From positions 6,660,747 to 6,724,746 of the forward strand of contig NC_064044.1 of assembly GCF_932526225.1 (NCBI RefSeq): a DNA stretch of 64,000 nt. Direction: 5' to 3'. Every line of letters begins with the position of its first letter. Position 1 is the first letter of the stretch. Under the pieces are notes generated by a model. That model was given only the letters and a program-made list of their open reading frames with translations. It had not been told where the DNA came from and made no database searches. This stretch comes from Nematostella vectensis (taxonomy: Eukaryota; Cnidaria; Anthozoa; Actiniaria; Edwardsiidae). A program made the position numbers and the translations under genes. Of the stretch, positions 10,146 to 22,612 are shown in pieces.

Positions 10146-13100
10146 GTCCTTAGCATGTGGGAGCGAGTCAGTGATGTAGAACTTCTCAAAAGGCACGTCT
10201 CTGCTGGTGAACCGTTTCCATGACTCCTGAGGGAACACGGCGTGCGTTACGTACGCACTGATCTTGGACGCACCCGCAGCTTTCAGGGCCTGCAAGGAAC
10301 ACAGATGATTACACTGAGAGTTCGTTCGCGATACGCACTTTCACGCAGATAGTGGGACGAGAAGCACACCAAAAACGTGGAGTAAATATCAAATAGACAT
10401 AAACCATTTGAACAATTGTTTAATATTATTCGCGAAAATGAAATGTATTACAGCATCAAAAGATACAGTACCATAAATTCAATTAATACAAGTTAAAAAC
10501 GTTACAGGGTTGATCGATCGTTCGTGCATTTGTAAATTGCGTTCAGATACTTTTATTATTCTAATATTTTAAATTATTGCCTACGCCACATAAAAAAGTA
10601 TAATAAACAACAAAAGGCGGCCCCTCTGGATTTTTATGTCTCATATTCACAATATTTTGTTCGTATGTTATTCTTGTCACGGTGCTGTTTAGTAAAACTT
10701 TTTTCCAATTCACAAAGAACACTAACTTGTTAATGCCCAGTTAGTCTGCAGTATAAGCAAGCCATGTAATTACAGTTCGTACCAATTCATCGTCGTGTTA
10801 TGATCTCTAAGAACAATCATTGTTTTTCTGTATGTCGACATCTTTCTCCGAGAACCATCTCGGGTGTATGACATAATAGCGCCTCTGCCTGTCCACTGTC
10901 GGCTGGAAAAAGCACATGTCTCGAACATATCGAGTGTTTCGCCGATATTTTGACGTCATGGAGCTTGGCCGCGGGACAACATGCTCAGAAAACTCTTTCT
11001 TCCCTCGCAACGGCGGTGCGGACTTTGCAAATTTTCTTTCCCTCATTGAAGCTGGAGCAATAAGATTTGTTTTCCCAGAATTTAGCGAAGGAGTTTCTAC
11101 TTCACTAAAACGCCTAAAGGACGCAGCGAACGGGGTGTAAATATTTGTGTAAGTCCCCGATTGAAGATTGTTTCCGCGTTGTCGTGTTGGGGGTTCGGGA
11201 CCTAGCCATGATGATTTCGGTATTTGCTGGTAGAGAATTGGAGTATTTAATCTCCCGATTTCTGTGATGTATTCCGTCCGTCTACGGTCCGTCGGGAAGA
11301 TTGCTGAACGGTTCTGGATGTATCCAGGGTATCTTAAACTCATTATGTAATTTAGATCAATGTTTAGATATTATCCCTACCATAGAGATCAATATAGTAT
11401 CAGGCTGTTCAAATCCTGAGCGATTGGATACGCTTTAAAGATGTTATTCACTGTTAAGCAAACGCAAAGTAAGGTGGAGTCCTTCAAATCTTTGCGACTT
11501 TGCAGAATCTCTTGAAATGGCCAACTCTTCTTCAAGAATAACAAACTTTTCGTTGTGAAGTGTGGCTCCCTCAGAGGTGTGTAATATTGTCGAACTAACT
11601 TGGAGTGAAGTAGATTCCTTTAAATAAACCTCGCTTAGCCTTTTCTCTTCTTCAAAAATAGCAAACTTATCGTTGCGAAGTGAAGACACTTTTGCACCCT
11701 TGTCTCTCTTTATTTGCTGTCAACTCCCTTTGTAAATGTTGCTAGGACGAGAGACGAGAAGCGATATAAATTGTTAATTTGTGGCGAAAATCTGCATTGA
11801 AAAGCGCAACAATAGAGGCCACGGGTATTCAGAATACACATTGGGAGATATGTATATGTCATTGCCAGAATAAACGCAAACACAAAGCAAACCATGGAAA
11901 CATCTTCGAAATACTAACAAAATAAAACAGAAATAAAATAGCATAGAAGTACATTTCGTACATTTGGTACTGGTGCATCAAGAAATATTTATATCTTGAA
12001 TAAATATGATATCCAATTATTAAAAATCATTCAAAATTTATGCTCCTTCGTATCGGGAGAAAGCAGTTGGAATAAATTTAAGCAATTCCTTTGAAATTCC
12101 ATTTACGCTCTAACATGTTATGTTATATATTTTTTTGCGGTATTTTTATTTGACTAACCGATGCTTACAAGCTTATAACCGACATTTTTAGGGTCTACTT
12201 TTTAGTAATTGCATTTAAAAAAGGGAAATAAACAAATAAGCAAGAGGATTTTTTATAGTTTCTTTATCTCGTATTCCCTAATCACCGATGGAAATGGATG
12301 CTTTCTCGAACTTTTCTCTCGGTATTTTGCTAGGATGACAAAATAGCGGCTGACAGAGTCTCTAACAACCGGCGAACTATAGTGAAAGTTGTCAGACTGC
12401 AGTTGATTATCATGTAGGCGAGACAATAGGTGCAAAATCTATTGGCTTGGGGTTTTTTTACGGACATCTTGAAATGTCTCACTGTGTTGTGTTACAGGTT
12501 TACTGTGTTGCATTTATTGCGTTAGACATATATCCGTATGTAACCATACTTTTATCTTGAAATTCGTCATTGTGTTCTGTTACTGTGTTTATTTATTGTG
12601 TTACACATACAACCGTATGTAAACAGACTCTCATCTTGAAATTCTTCACTCTGTTTTGATACACATTTATTGTGTTGTGTTATACATTTACTGTGTTGTT
12701 AATATTGTGTTACACATGTAACCATAGTTACCTTTGCGCACATGATAAGTGTCCCTCCTGTCATGACGAGATCGTCAACTATGATCACGTGACTTCCTTT
12801 CGGCTCACCTGAAAAACAAATACTAGACATCACTTATAAGTCCTGGTACCTCAAATGACCCCTAAAATTGAACTTCCCCCTTCAATCAACATCGAAGGCC
12901 TCAAGATAGGCAAACTGCGCAAGGCATGATGGCATACTTACAGTGAGACTTTAAACGCCACGAGAAACTGAGCCTTAGAATGTGCAAATGGTAAGCTTTT
13001 GCGCTGAACATTTGCTCGTAGTGAAAAGTTCAGCGTTTATACGCATTTGAGCAGTGTAAACAGCTCACCATTTGCGAACCGTGAGAAACTAGTATTTACG

Positions 13101-16100
13101 CGACTTGAAATAATCCAGCCTTTACGCACTATGAGCATCTGAGAATTTAACGCGCCATTAACAGTAAACTTGCCTTCCTTGACCTTGACGATCCTTTTGT
13201 CCCCGTCGCGTATTTTGATGCACGTGATGTTAGGGAATGCCTGGAACATTGTGTGAAAGCGCTTGTACGCGCCTTCATCCGGGAACGCGATGTTGACTTT
13301 TTCTTGGAAATTGCTCAGCACACGAAGCAGTAACGGGATCGCCGACTCAAGTCTAAGAAACAAGGATGAGCTAGACACAGAATTCCTCCTTGGCTACTTA
13401 TATTCAAGTGACTTTTTGGGTGACAAACTCGCCCGCTGGTAAGGAATAACGGGGGTGCTAACAGCGCTGGAACCAAAAGTATAGACAGTTCTAATGTATT
13501 CACATGACAGAGCAAAAAAATGGCATGAAATTTTCCAATTCTCAATATATAAGCCCAAGATTACGCATACAAGGGGTTCCTCTGACCAAAAGCTTAATTC
13601 CAAATTTTAAAGAAATTTAGAAGATATGAATTTTAGATATTAGTTGGCTCAATTTCTGATCAGAGCCCAGCTTCTCCCTAAAAACGAGGAGAATTCATAT
13701 TTTGAACATTTAAAAATTGCACTTTAAGCGTCATATCTCGAAGACGAATCCATTAGAAAAAACACTTTTTGATATGTTGGTTTACATAACAATGCAAAAA
13801 TTCAAGCTTACCGAAGTTAACCAGACCTTATTTTGGGAAAACTAGCCATTTTTTGCTGTTTAATCACATACTTTCAAGGCCCTCCACCAATGACCGACGA
13901 GTATAGGCAGAGACTTTCTTCCAGCATTCTACTCGAAGAAGATGCGAAGCATCAACGAATAAACAAGCCACTCTTCAAGCGCTTTCCATTTTTTTATTGC
14001 ATAAATGGGATTTTTATTCCCGGATCCCGATTTAGTTTAGAGACGAAACAAACGTTGCTCTGCATCAAGTCTGAGTTTGCTGAGACAGACAGAAACTTAC
14101 ATTGAAATGAATCTGTCTCGCTAGTGTCACGCACGAATATGCAAATGCAAACATGAGTGTAGTTTATTCAATGTTTGCGTTTTTGGGAGAATAAACTGTT
14201 GTTGCAGTTGTTTTGTTGAGGTCTACAAAAGAAATACGTACATACAGCTCAAGTTCGCTTGTATTCACGAGAATTATTGAATATTCTTTTCATTGCTGTT
14301 ATTGGTGGAGGGCTGGATGGCCTGGAAATTATGTAAATACATTTGAAATGTTCATAATTTTGGTTTCGAGGCTGGAAAAGTGGGTAACTTAATTCACAGG
14401 AAATACACCTATTTCAATTAAGTTTGATTATAAGAGAATGGAAAATGAAATAAAATATGGCCAATAATATAGTTTTCTTGTATTGAAAATGCGTTCATTC
14501 ATTACAAGGACCTCGCTGAATGATATTAACAGATACAAGACATGTTTTTCCTAACCAGAGGTGTTTGGCATTCATCGTTTTCTTTTTTAATAGTCAACCT
14601 TAATTGAAATAGGTGATAGGTCACTACATAGATCTTACAATACTTCACGCTAAATTGGATTTGTCGCGTCAGCAAAGTCAAGCTATTTTCTTCAAACAAA
14701 GTGACCTTTCAATTATATACTCAAAAAGGGGGGTGGATATCCACCCAATCCACCCCCTGTATCCACCCCTGAATACAATACCTTGGAATGACAAAGTCAC
14801 CAAAGTAAAACCGTTCTTGCAGAGCGTGGATGTCGAAGATGACAATCTGGGTGGGACCCCTTGCGGTGAGGGGTGTGGCAGACAGAAGAGTGGCAAGTGT
14901 CTGGCATGGAATTAGAAAGAAGTATACTGTATAAGTAAATATCTTGGGTTGGGCATTGGGGGCTCCACCATACACCAACATTTCAAGAGCTTGCTTGAAG
15001 AATGTGAGGTTGAAAGTTTGAAAAGGGTCTTTTATATACCACTACAGCACCATGGAGAATATGAATTAGCTTTGATTAGCTATGCACTGTATTGAGACAA
15101 GAAATTTGGAATTTTCAGCAATAATAATGTGTAGATTTCGCACAATGCACCTTTGCAGTGGCCACTTGCCCCTCCGTCTCCTCCCTCTCCATTGTGCCAG
15201 TCGGGAAGTATGGCAGAATGAATGTAAATGATCTTGCTAACGATCTAATGCAATCAATGAATAATTAGGCCTTGCTGATATTGCAAAGCCTACATCACCA
15301 ACATCTCAAAAAGCAGGCCCGTAGCCAGGATTTTGAGCGGGGGGGGGGGGGGGGGGGGGAGGGGGTGGGCGCTTACCCATTCTCTCTTAGGTACCTCGTC
15401 CTAGCTCATTAGTGCAGACCTTCCAGTGGAGTGGGTGGGGTTCTTCCACGCTACCCACAAACTCTCCTGGCTATGTCCATACAAAGGGCCAAAAGTGGCT
15501 ATAGGCCAAAAAGAAATTGAGAGCATTCCAGGCTCTTTTGTGTTCCTTAATCAAGGACAGGCACATAGCAAGGGTTTACTGAGGGAGGGGGGCACAGTCA
15601 TACAACCATAGGTATCATAAAAATGATCACCCTTCAATAGGAAAGGCGGGAGGCGCACTTTACTGTTAAGTCTGAAACAATAAATTTGATTCCTTCATTG
15701 TTTCAAGAGATGCCGGTTGAGGAAGCTAGAGTCTTTGCATTTGAAGCAAGAAATAAAGTCTGTGCACAGGATTACCAACCTCTCAGTCAGTCTCTAGTCA
15801 ATCTCAGTAACTAGCTTGAATATTTTCACGATTGATCACCTCCTGTAATTCTCTTATATTCTAGCAATAAGAGTTTTTTGTGACTTTTATTCTAGGATAA
15901 AAGACAATTATATGACAATTACAGGAGGTGATCAATCCTGAAAATATTCGAGCTGTTACTGAGATTGACTAGAGACTGACTGAGAGGTTGGTAAGCCTGT
16001 GGTCTGAGGTTGGTAAGCCTGTGGTCTGTGTTTGTTAGGGGAGCTAGGGGAGTCCAATCATCGAATAAATTCCCAAGTAGTTTTAGGATGGTCAAAATGC

Positions 16101-18772
16101 ATTACTGTTTCACCACTAAAAAGTGCTATGGGTAATGTGACTAGTCAAGGGGTGGAGAAATACTAGAAATGAAGACAAAACATGCGTTCAAACCAGGGTA
16201 CAGTACAGAGATTGAAAGCGGAAGAATTCCAACTGATGCTTATGCCTTGTTTTCCTTCTGTGACATCAAACATCAGACCTGTCTGACTGTGGGCCATGTT
16301 GTTTGTGTTACAAAGCAAATGGACTTGACTCAATTAAAAAAACATCTCGTCCTCTTCTTCTCCAATTCCTTCCCTTTAAAAATCTCACCTTTCTCATGGC
16401 TAAATATCAATGACACCACCCAACTTTACCTTCTAGTTCCCAAAGGCCTTTGGAATAATCCTTAATGCCAATGTTTATATATCATATATATACTTGTAGC
16501 ACAACAAAAAAAAAAAATAATTGAATCACCTTGGGATCTTGTAGATAACAGATAGTTGCTCAAATACAACTTGTGGTGAATGGAAACTCCCAAGAAATAT
16601 GACTGCAATAACAACAACAAGTTTGACTTGTTTTGATAAACTCCCTTACAAAGTCTCCTAAAATAAAGTTGGGCGTAGCAAAAGAGTTAAGGTCACTCGC
16701 GCATTAATCAACAGATCATAAACAGAGGGCATTATTAATTTTAAACTTCGCACAGAACTGTCAATGTTTCTGCGATTGCTCTAGATTTTTTTACCAAAGA
16801 CGACTTAATGCATGGAGAGTGCACACATTTAAAAATTGTATCTGTAATAACACGCAATAATGTAGTAGCACATAAAAAGTAAACAACAAGTTTTGCACTT
16901 ATTTGAGACTGACACAGTAGTTGATTGTTGAAATATTGCTGAAAATGTGTTATTATCAGTTTTGCAGAAAGATGTTCTAAAAGGTAGTGTTATTTAAAAT
17001 GTTACAACTTTCTTTCTATTGAACATAGCCAAACCAAATTTGTTATGAGTGATTGTACACAATTGGCGGTTGTATTTGCAAAAACTCGGATAATAAAGGC
17101 TAAAATGAATGCTTTTCAAATGGGCTGAACTTCACTGTCAATTTTAAGGGTCAAAATTAATCTAACTTTTTTACCATTCCACAGATTTATTTCTAACCTT
17201 CACAGAGGCTGTATCACCACATATTGAACTGATTTTGGCAATATCGTCAAAAAGCTAACGCTCAATTTTGCATCAGTCTCAAATAAGTGCAAAAAATGTT
17301 GTTTACTTTTTAAGTGCTACTACATTATTGCGTGTTAATACAAATCGTCTTTGGTAAAAAAATCTAGAGCAATTGCATAAACATTGATGCTCAGTTTGTG
17401 ATCTGTTAATTAACATGCGAGCGACCTTAAGAGGAGGAATTCAGTAGATTCTCATGTTGTATTACCATCGCGGCCTGCACAGTCCTGCTTGACATTGTCT
17501 ATGAAGAGATTTGGCCACCCATCCAAGAACTTATCCCAGTGAATTGTCTTCATTTCAACACACTGGATGTAATGACTTGAGTCATTCTGGAATAATAAAA
17601 ATTAAGGTAAATATTGAGTCATATCTATACAATGCACTGTTGCCATATAATGCATCGCATAACAATAATGTGGTTTTTTTTGGTCAATAGGGGACTTGCG
17701 CTAAGAGATCACATGGGTGACAAATTCAAACCAAAATAATCACAGGACTGCACCTGTCACACAAGAGAATGACAAAAAAATATTTAAATGAAACTACAGA
17801 AAAAATTTGGCTTTTTTTGTAAGTGCTGAATAAGTTGCTTTTTGTTGCTGTTATTTTGCTGCTAAAAGCCTAAGTTCAAGCTAGTTTGCCACCCAAACAG
17901 TTATGTGATCTCTTAGCACAAGCTCCCTATTGAGGATGCCTGTAAATACCTTTAGCTACGTTTGTTACCTTTAAATATTATATTTTAATTGTCCTAGCCA
18001 TCATTGGCATAAATCTTAAGGTCCCTAATATAACATCATGGTGGCAAACAATGGGGGCAGGGGGGAGTTGCAGACAAGGGGGTCAAGGGGGAGGAGGGAG
18101 TGGCAAATAATGGGGTCAGGGGGGAGGGGGAGTGGCAAACAATGGGGTCAGGGGGGAGGGGGGAGTTGCAGACAAGGGGGGCAGGGAATACCAGTCCCCC
18201 CACATTTCAAATATGTAATTGCCTCCTTCTACTTTTTAGATCAGTGGCTGGCATCAAAATAGGTCATATATGTGGGAGAACCCAAGAGAAAAGGAGTTAA
18301 GATTCGCCGAGTTCGCGCAACAACGAATTTACTGCTCATAATACACAGCTCAAACATTTTGTCTTTGTATTGAGCCCCCCATTAAGTATAGCTATAAGTT
18401 AATGCATGCTACCCTGCTAGCAGAGCTTTCTTTCTGTTTGTTTCTATCAGTTCACAAACGAGAACGCAAAAGAACAGACTCGCGACACGGATAAGTGAAC
18501 TGATAGAAACAAACAGGAAGAAAGCTCTGCTAGCAGGGTAAATGCATGCGGGAGTTGAAGTGATTTAGCCGCGAAAAGCAATGAAACATATCGGCATATA
18601 TTAAACTTGCATAAGCTACGACCTGTGTATTACTAACTTTTGAATCTCTGGTAAGGATGTTCTTTTCACTGCATGTTTCCGCGATGCTGTGAGCTAAAGC
18701 CTCCATGGACTCGTGGTAAAACAGTGTTGTAGGAGGACGCCATGCAACGAAACGTCTCGTTGCTTCCGCCAT
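10059..18772 (-). CDS. Class II (plant-type) ribose-phosphate pyrophosphokinase, 8 exons, 343 aa
   Basis: The enzyme makes PRPP from ribose 5-phosphate and ATP for nucleotide synthesis. Exons are 18772-18623, 17586-17466, 16602-16530, 15232-15151, 14900-14782, 13352-13174, 12808-12732 and 10289-10059, all phase-consistent over 1032 nt. Motifs in order: LFYHESMEALAHSIAE, DGWPNLFI, VIFLGSF, FILPYFPTGTMER, GPTQIVIFDIHALQERFYFG, AFPDEGAYKRFH, KIRDGDKRI, the PRPP loop VIIVDDLVMTGGTL, then YVTHAVFP and FYITDSLPHAKDI. FDIHALQERFYFG and FPDEGAYKRF are, as I recall, typical of plant PRS3/PRS4-like class II enzymes and not of ordinary animal PRPS1/2. The donor of exon 6 is GC (G|GCAAGT). Introns carry several MITEs, and intron 7 contains a possible nested gene. 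It is divergent from the FBXO16 gene across 321 bp. Confidence 0.92.
10807..11343 (-). CDS. Hypothetical single-exon protein, 178 aa, nested in an intron
   Basis: I do not recognise this gene with certainty. It is an open frame with an ATG, no internal repeats, and a composition rich in Pro, Arg, Ser and Tyr. Tyr/Pro motifs (YPGYIQNR, SSWLGPEPP) and a C-terminus with YYVIHPRWFSE resemble small ciliary or sperm microtubule-associated proteins, but this is only a resemblance. It lies in the same orientation inside intron 7 (10290-12731) of the PRPP synthetase gene, so it would need its own promoter or be an alternative exon. It could be a chance ORF, though its length and the lack of low complexity argue for coding. 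Confidence 0.45.
   Translation of the reverse strand: MSLRYPGYIQNRSAIFPTDRRRTEYITEIGRLNTPILYQQIPKSSWLGPEPPTRQRGNNLQSGTYTNIYTPFAASFRRFSEVETPSLNSGKTNLIAPASMRERKFAKSAPPLRGKKEFSEHVVPRPSSMTSKYRRNTRYVRDMCFFQPTVDRQRRYYVIHPRWFSEKDVDIQKNNDCS
12465..12725. repeat. Diverged minisatellite of about 58-75 bp
   Basis: Several imperfect copies carry TCTTGAAATT, CTGTGTT, TTATTGTGTTACACAT and CCGTATGTAA. They lie just 3' of exon 7's donor within intron 7 of the PRPP synthetase gene. Non-coding. Confidence 0.65.
14600..14776. mobile_element. Partial MITE next to exon 5
   Basis: TTGGATTTGTCGCGTCAGCA followed by AATCAAG/AGTCAAG and GGGGTGGAT is shared with the element at 61782-62160. It ends 6 bp from the donor of exon 5 of the PRPP synthetase gene, so the insertion nearly touches a splice site. 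Confidence 0.5.
15340..15368. repeat. G-tract after a CGTAGCCAGGATTTT motif
   Basis: AGGCCCGTAGCCAGGATTTT precedes a long G-run. This is the same dispersed family whose full-length form spans 61782-62160. No coding potential. Confidence 0.6.
15766..16014. mobile_element. Long-arm hairpin MITE
   Basis: Nearly perfect arms contain CCAACCTCTCAGTCAGTCTC and CTAGTCAATCTCAG on the left and the inverse on the right, ending GAGGTTGGTAAGCCTGTGG. That terminal piece is tandemly repeated once. It is intronic in the PRPP synthetase gene (intron 3). Confidence 0.75.
16691..17426. mobile_element. TTAA-flanked inverted-repeat element, 736 bp
   Basis: Termini are GGTCACTCGCGCATTAAT on the left and, inverted, GGTCGCTCGCATGTTAAT on the right. 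Both are flanked by TTAA (16687-16690 and 17427-17430). The arms extend more than 150 bp, with CACTTATTTGAGACTG in the left half and its inverse in the right. A TTAA duplication is typical of piggyBac and Kolobok-type transposons. There is no transposase ORF, so it is non-autonomous. It sits in intron 2 of the PRPP synthetase gene. Confidence 0.8.
17686..17934. mobile_element. MITE with CAATAGGG ends
   Basis: The left end CAATAGGGGACTTGCGCTAA and right end, inverted, CAATAGGGAGCTTGTGCTAA continue into AGAGATCACAT on both sides. It lies in intron 1 of the PRPP synthetase gene. Confidence 0.75.
18038..18190. repeat. G-rich minisatellite
   Basis: Tandem imperfect units of GGCAAACAATGGGGTCAGGG and GGAGTTGCAGACAAGGGG are strongly G-rich on the plus strand and could form G-quadruplexes. 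They lie in intron 1 of the PRPP synthetase gene. Confidence 0.7.
18401..18550. mobile_element. Hairpin MITE near exon 1
   Basis: Arms of about 50 bp run CCCTGCTAGCAGAGCTTTCT through TTCTATCAGTTCAC, and inverted GTGAACTGATAGAA through AGAAAGCTCTGC. It lies about 70 bp downstream of the donor of PRPP synthetase exon 1. Confidence 0.8.
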
Positions 18773-19093
18773 TTTGTATGCTTCCCTTCAGGGAGGGGGT
18801 AGTCAGAAATATTCTCAAAGTAATAAATAATATTTAAAACATCATGACTAGCTTTTAGAATATAATTTTAAATGCATTAGTTTTTACGATCCTAAAATAT
18901 TTTACAAAGGCGAAATACTTGTAAATTAAATAATCACCCCCAAAAAAGTAAATGGACTACGGTCCCCTCCCACAAGTAAACTACTGCTCATAAGTACTGC
19001 GGGCTCAAGGTAAACAAAAATTCGCTCGAATTCAAATTCCGTTTTGATGGCTGTTTAATTTTTGCTATTCTTTTTAGTTTTTTCTCGCCTAAG
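18773..19093. promoter_or_regulatory. Probable bidirectional promoter region
   Basis: This is the 321-bp gap between the divergent start codons of the PRPP synthetase (minus) and FBXO16-like (plus) genes. No TATA box sits in a convincing position on either side. The regulatory assignment rests only on geometry. Confidence 0.5.
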
Positions 19094-22000
19094 ATGGCAG
19101 TTCGAGCGGTCGATTTTAACTCTACAGCATATGCAAAGACAAAAAGTTTTATCGCTAAAGAAAATGCCGCTTCGATCGCGAGAGCAAAGGAAAGCAGAAA
19201 GCAGGTTTCTACACCTCCATCGGGAATCAAGAGTTCATGGACTCCTGCTCAACATGAATTGAACGAAAAGGTGCTAAAAGCAATAAGAAGTCACAAGTTT
19301 GCGTAGTTACTTATTGCCTTTTGTTTATTTTTGCTTTTGTAGTTATTCGAAGAGAGGAAAGAGCTTGTCAGTAATTGGGTAAGTTTAATTGTAATTTGTT
19401 TACTTTGTCAATAAAGGTATCTGTGTTGTTTAGTTTTACGGTTACAATTTGTTACTTTATCTTTTATCCAGTTTACGGTTAGAGTGTTTTTTTTTGTGTG
19501 AATCGGAATACAATTTCACTAAAGAAATAATGTTATAAATTTTTTTGCACGTTGTGCATGAAACCCATGCCAAAAAACTAAATAAGTAAATATTGAAAAG
19601 AGGAAACATCTATCACGGTCTAGGGATAAATAGTATAGAAGGGGGGACACTAGTTAAGGACTACGCACTATTCCAAACAAGACAATAATTTTGAATTCAC
19701 TGAGGTCACACAATGAATTTGGCTAAAATAAATAATCCTTTTCACTGTTCTTGGTCTTTTCTAGTTTGATAGATGGACAGATGCCCAAAGGAGAACAATC
19801 CTTGACATAATTATTCCCAAGTGTAAACAACATCAGCTTCAGCATGTCTTCTCTCTGCTTGATGAGCGAATTCCTGTCACCCATGTTGACTTCACACGTA
19901 AACTCCCTAGGGTTATCACAGTGTATATATTCTCATTCCTGGACCCAAGGAGTCTGTGTCGTTGCTCCCAAGTTTGTTGGTACTGGCGTTATTTAGCAGA
20001 GCTGGACCAGATCTGGATGCCAAAGTGTATGAGATTTAATTGGATTTTACCATTTGTGCCGAGTCCTTTTGAACAGGGTGTGTGGAAAAGACAGTACCTA
20101 GAGTGTGTGAAAGGACTGCAATATCTTCCCCCCAAGGTAAGATGCTTTTACTTTATCAGCATTTCACCCCTAGATAAATGGAATGCTCAGGAATTTCCTT
20201 ACTGTCATCACAAAAGGTATACTCACAGTATGGTTGTAGCGTATGAAAGGCACATACTCCCCAGGCATGGCAAGAGGTGATACCTTTCAGTTATTTCTTT
20301 AATATTTGAATGTGCCAATAAAGGTCTAAGGCATGCTTTGACAAAAACCACCACCAACATGCGCAGCCGTTCTTTGTGTTGGTCAAGCAAAACTCCCATG
20401 CAGAGGTGACCGTCACAAAGAACGGCTGCGCAGGAGAATTTCACCAACACAGTTAATGTAATTTTATGTATTCTACACCAGAGTTTTCAGCCAGTGCCCC
20501 AACAAACAGAACAACAAGAAAGACCAAAACTTGGTGACCGAAAGGCTCAGAGTATGACTTGTCTGAATAGTAAGAAAGGCACAACCTCCAGGGCAAAGAC
20601 CAGCACATCTGATCTCCCACCCTGGAAAGGTCCAGATCCCCACCCTGTTGACATTTCCAGGAAATCCAATACCAAGAACCAGCCTCTGATTGGCTGCCGC
20701 AGATGCCACATGTCGACTCATAACAGTGACCATGAACACGAGCAGGCTCCCCCCATGGGAGCATCGAGAAAAACAAGTGCCACAAAAGCCAACAAACCCA
20801 GAATCAAGCCTGCTACAGTGAGTTATCTTTAAGACTAAAATGAATTGCTATTGATAATACAGTAATGTAATACTACTTATAGATAAAAATCTTTTTGAAA
20901 AACTTAATAAAAATTGATAAAAGATTACTCAAGATTTGTCCATACCATGAACTTTAGTTTTTAACAAATTTGTGGTCTTTTACTTGGAATTCTGATGGGG
21001 TTATTTATGCTGTGGAGGCTAATCAGATAGTACTAATGTGTTCACACCATAGCTCAAGGGTCAGGTATGTCATTACGTCTCCTTTGATGTCTGAAAGGTA
21101 GTCCTAGTATTACTTAGTATAACATATCTTTCATTTTATTACAAAATCATCAAAATCATTTTATAAAAAAATCATACGTGAACCCTTTTGTGAGGTATTT
21201 AACATGCTGATATGTTCTGGTAAACCTGTGATTTTCTTCCTTCCCAGAGCTCCTTTGCTCCAGAGTCTGAAATAAATGGAACCAAGTTCAACTCGCATAC
21301 TGGAAGGCCTGACTGGGCAGTACAGCCTACTATTGAGCCTGTTAATGCCAAGCGACCACCACCGCCTGTAGTCCGACCATCAGCTGAAGCACTAGGAAAT
21401 AGCAGAGAACCAAGACACTTGCCAGGTTAGAGTTAATAAACCCGAGAGGAACCTCACATCTTCCTCTACCTCCAGGCGCATCTTCTGTGAATTTTGTTAT
21501 CATGGGCTGCCTAAATTTGCCCAGAGGATGGGGCACAGGGAGCCCAAGCTCACAGTTTGTGGTTTCAGGAATTTGTAAGGTATATTATCTATTATGTAGA
21601 GTGAGGCAGAGGTAGCTCATTTTCACAAAACTTCACAGAGGGGATTAAAATATTCACTTCTAACAGCTGGGGAGTCTTGAGTCTTGTGTGTTTTTATTGT
21701 GAATTGCTTACAAATCCCCAAAACCACAAACTGTGAGCTTGCGCTACTGTGGATGGGGATGCAGTGGTAGGCGATTCTTGGATAGGAAATACAACTTTTA
21801 AGGTGTCAAGAAAAGTTTTGTGCTTGAAATCTAGGCTTTACACAGGTGTAAGAACCACTCCCAGAGGACACCTTTCTGTTCAACTCTGTTTTCATCATGA
21901 TTTGTTCTACCAAACAAAAGAAGCTTTGTGACGCAATTCACAGGTTCTTAGACCGGGATAGAACCCTTGAAGGTGACATATGTGATGAGGGGATACTCAT

Positions 22001-22099
22001 GACATCATGTTAGCATTAACTTTTCTTGTAATTCCAGAAAGAAATCTGTTTCAAGCTCAGCCATGGAGGCGCCCACTGGACTATGACTCTGATGGATGA
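19094..22099 (+). CDS. FBXO16: FBXO16-like F-box protein, 6 exons, 386 aa
   Basis: Exons are 19094-19270, 19343-19378, 19765-20136, 20482-20817, 21248-21425 and 22038-22099, all GT-AG and phase-consistent (1161 nt with stop). The conserved core runs SSWTPAQHELNEK, LFEERKELVSNW, FDRWTDAQRR, then the F-box LPRVITVYIFSFLDPRSLCR followed by CSQVCWYWRYLAELDQIWMP and FNWILPF..PFEQGVWKRQY. This order matches what I know of vertebrate FBXO16. F-box proteins recruit substrates to SCF ubiquitin ligases through SKP1; the substrate here is unknown. The C-terminal half is low-complexity, with LPPWKGPDPHP, and ends PWRRPLDYDSDG. Start: ATG 19094, just inside a divergent promoter. Confidence 0.93.
20362..20433. 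mobile_element. Short foldback repeat with GCGCAGCCGTT motif
   Basis: GCGCAGCCGTTCTTTGTG and its inverse CACAAAGAACGGCTGCGC are separated by about 35 bp in intron 3 of the FBXO16-like gene. Related GCAGCCGTT/AACGGCTGC pairs occur near 23475-23530. Confidence 0.65.
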
Positions 22100-22612
22100 T
22101 AATGACAATATTTTTATATTGTAATATTTTTTTTCTGATGATTACATGTAACCAGTTTTATCTAAAACCATGGGCAAAGCCAGGATTTCTAAATTATAGT
22201 TCCTTTACAAAAATATATTAATCACTGTATAGAATATTATGTGTGTTGTGTTATAATATAGTTGTAAAAATTGTAAATATATATAATTCATAATATCATT
22301 TCACTGCTCATCAATATTATCAGTCAATGTATAAAATGCTTTTAAAAATATACTTGCTCTAAAGGTAAAAAAATAAGATATTAGTTTTGTAAACTCGGTA
22401 TGAATAAAAAATTTTATATATAAAATTTTGAAATAATTTGGAATCATGGCCAATAATTCATTTACAATAATTTTGATTTTGGTTATAAAATAAACTTTTT
22501 TTGTCTGAGACATACAATAAGTTCCATTGAAAACAAATCCTTGTTAGCGTCTATTCATTTCTACGCCTACCAGGCACCTATGGCTTTGGTCGATATGGCT
22601 AAAAAGTATTCG
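22100..22612. other. 3' flank between convergent genes
   Basis: A very AT-rich stretch between the FBXO16-like stop (plus) and the zinc-finger stop (minus). It presumably holds both 3' UTRs. I see no repeat or exon. Confidence 0.5.

Noticed and set aside
11444-11689. 81-aa ORF with a repeated NDKFAIFEEE/NEKFVILEEE motif
   Set aside because: It arises from an imperfect internal DNA duplication, with no splice context or domain.
13833-14105. 90-aa ORF in PRPP synthetase intron 5
   Set aside because: No domain, opposite to the gene, AT-rich composition; probably chance.
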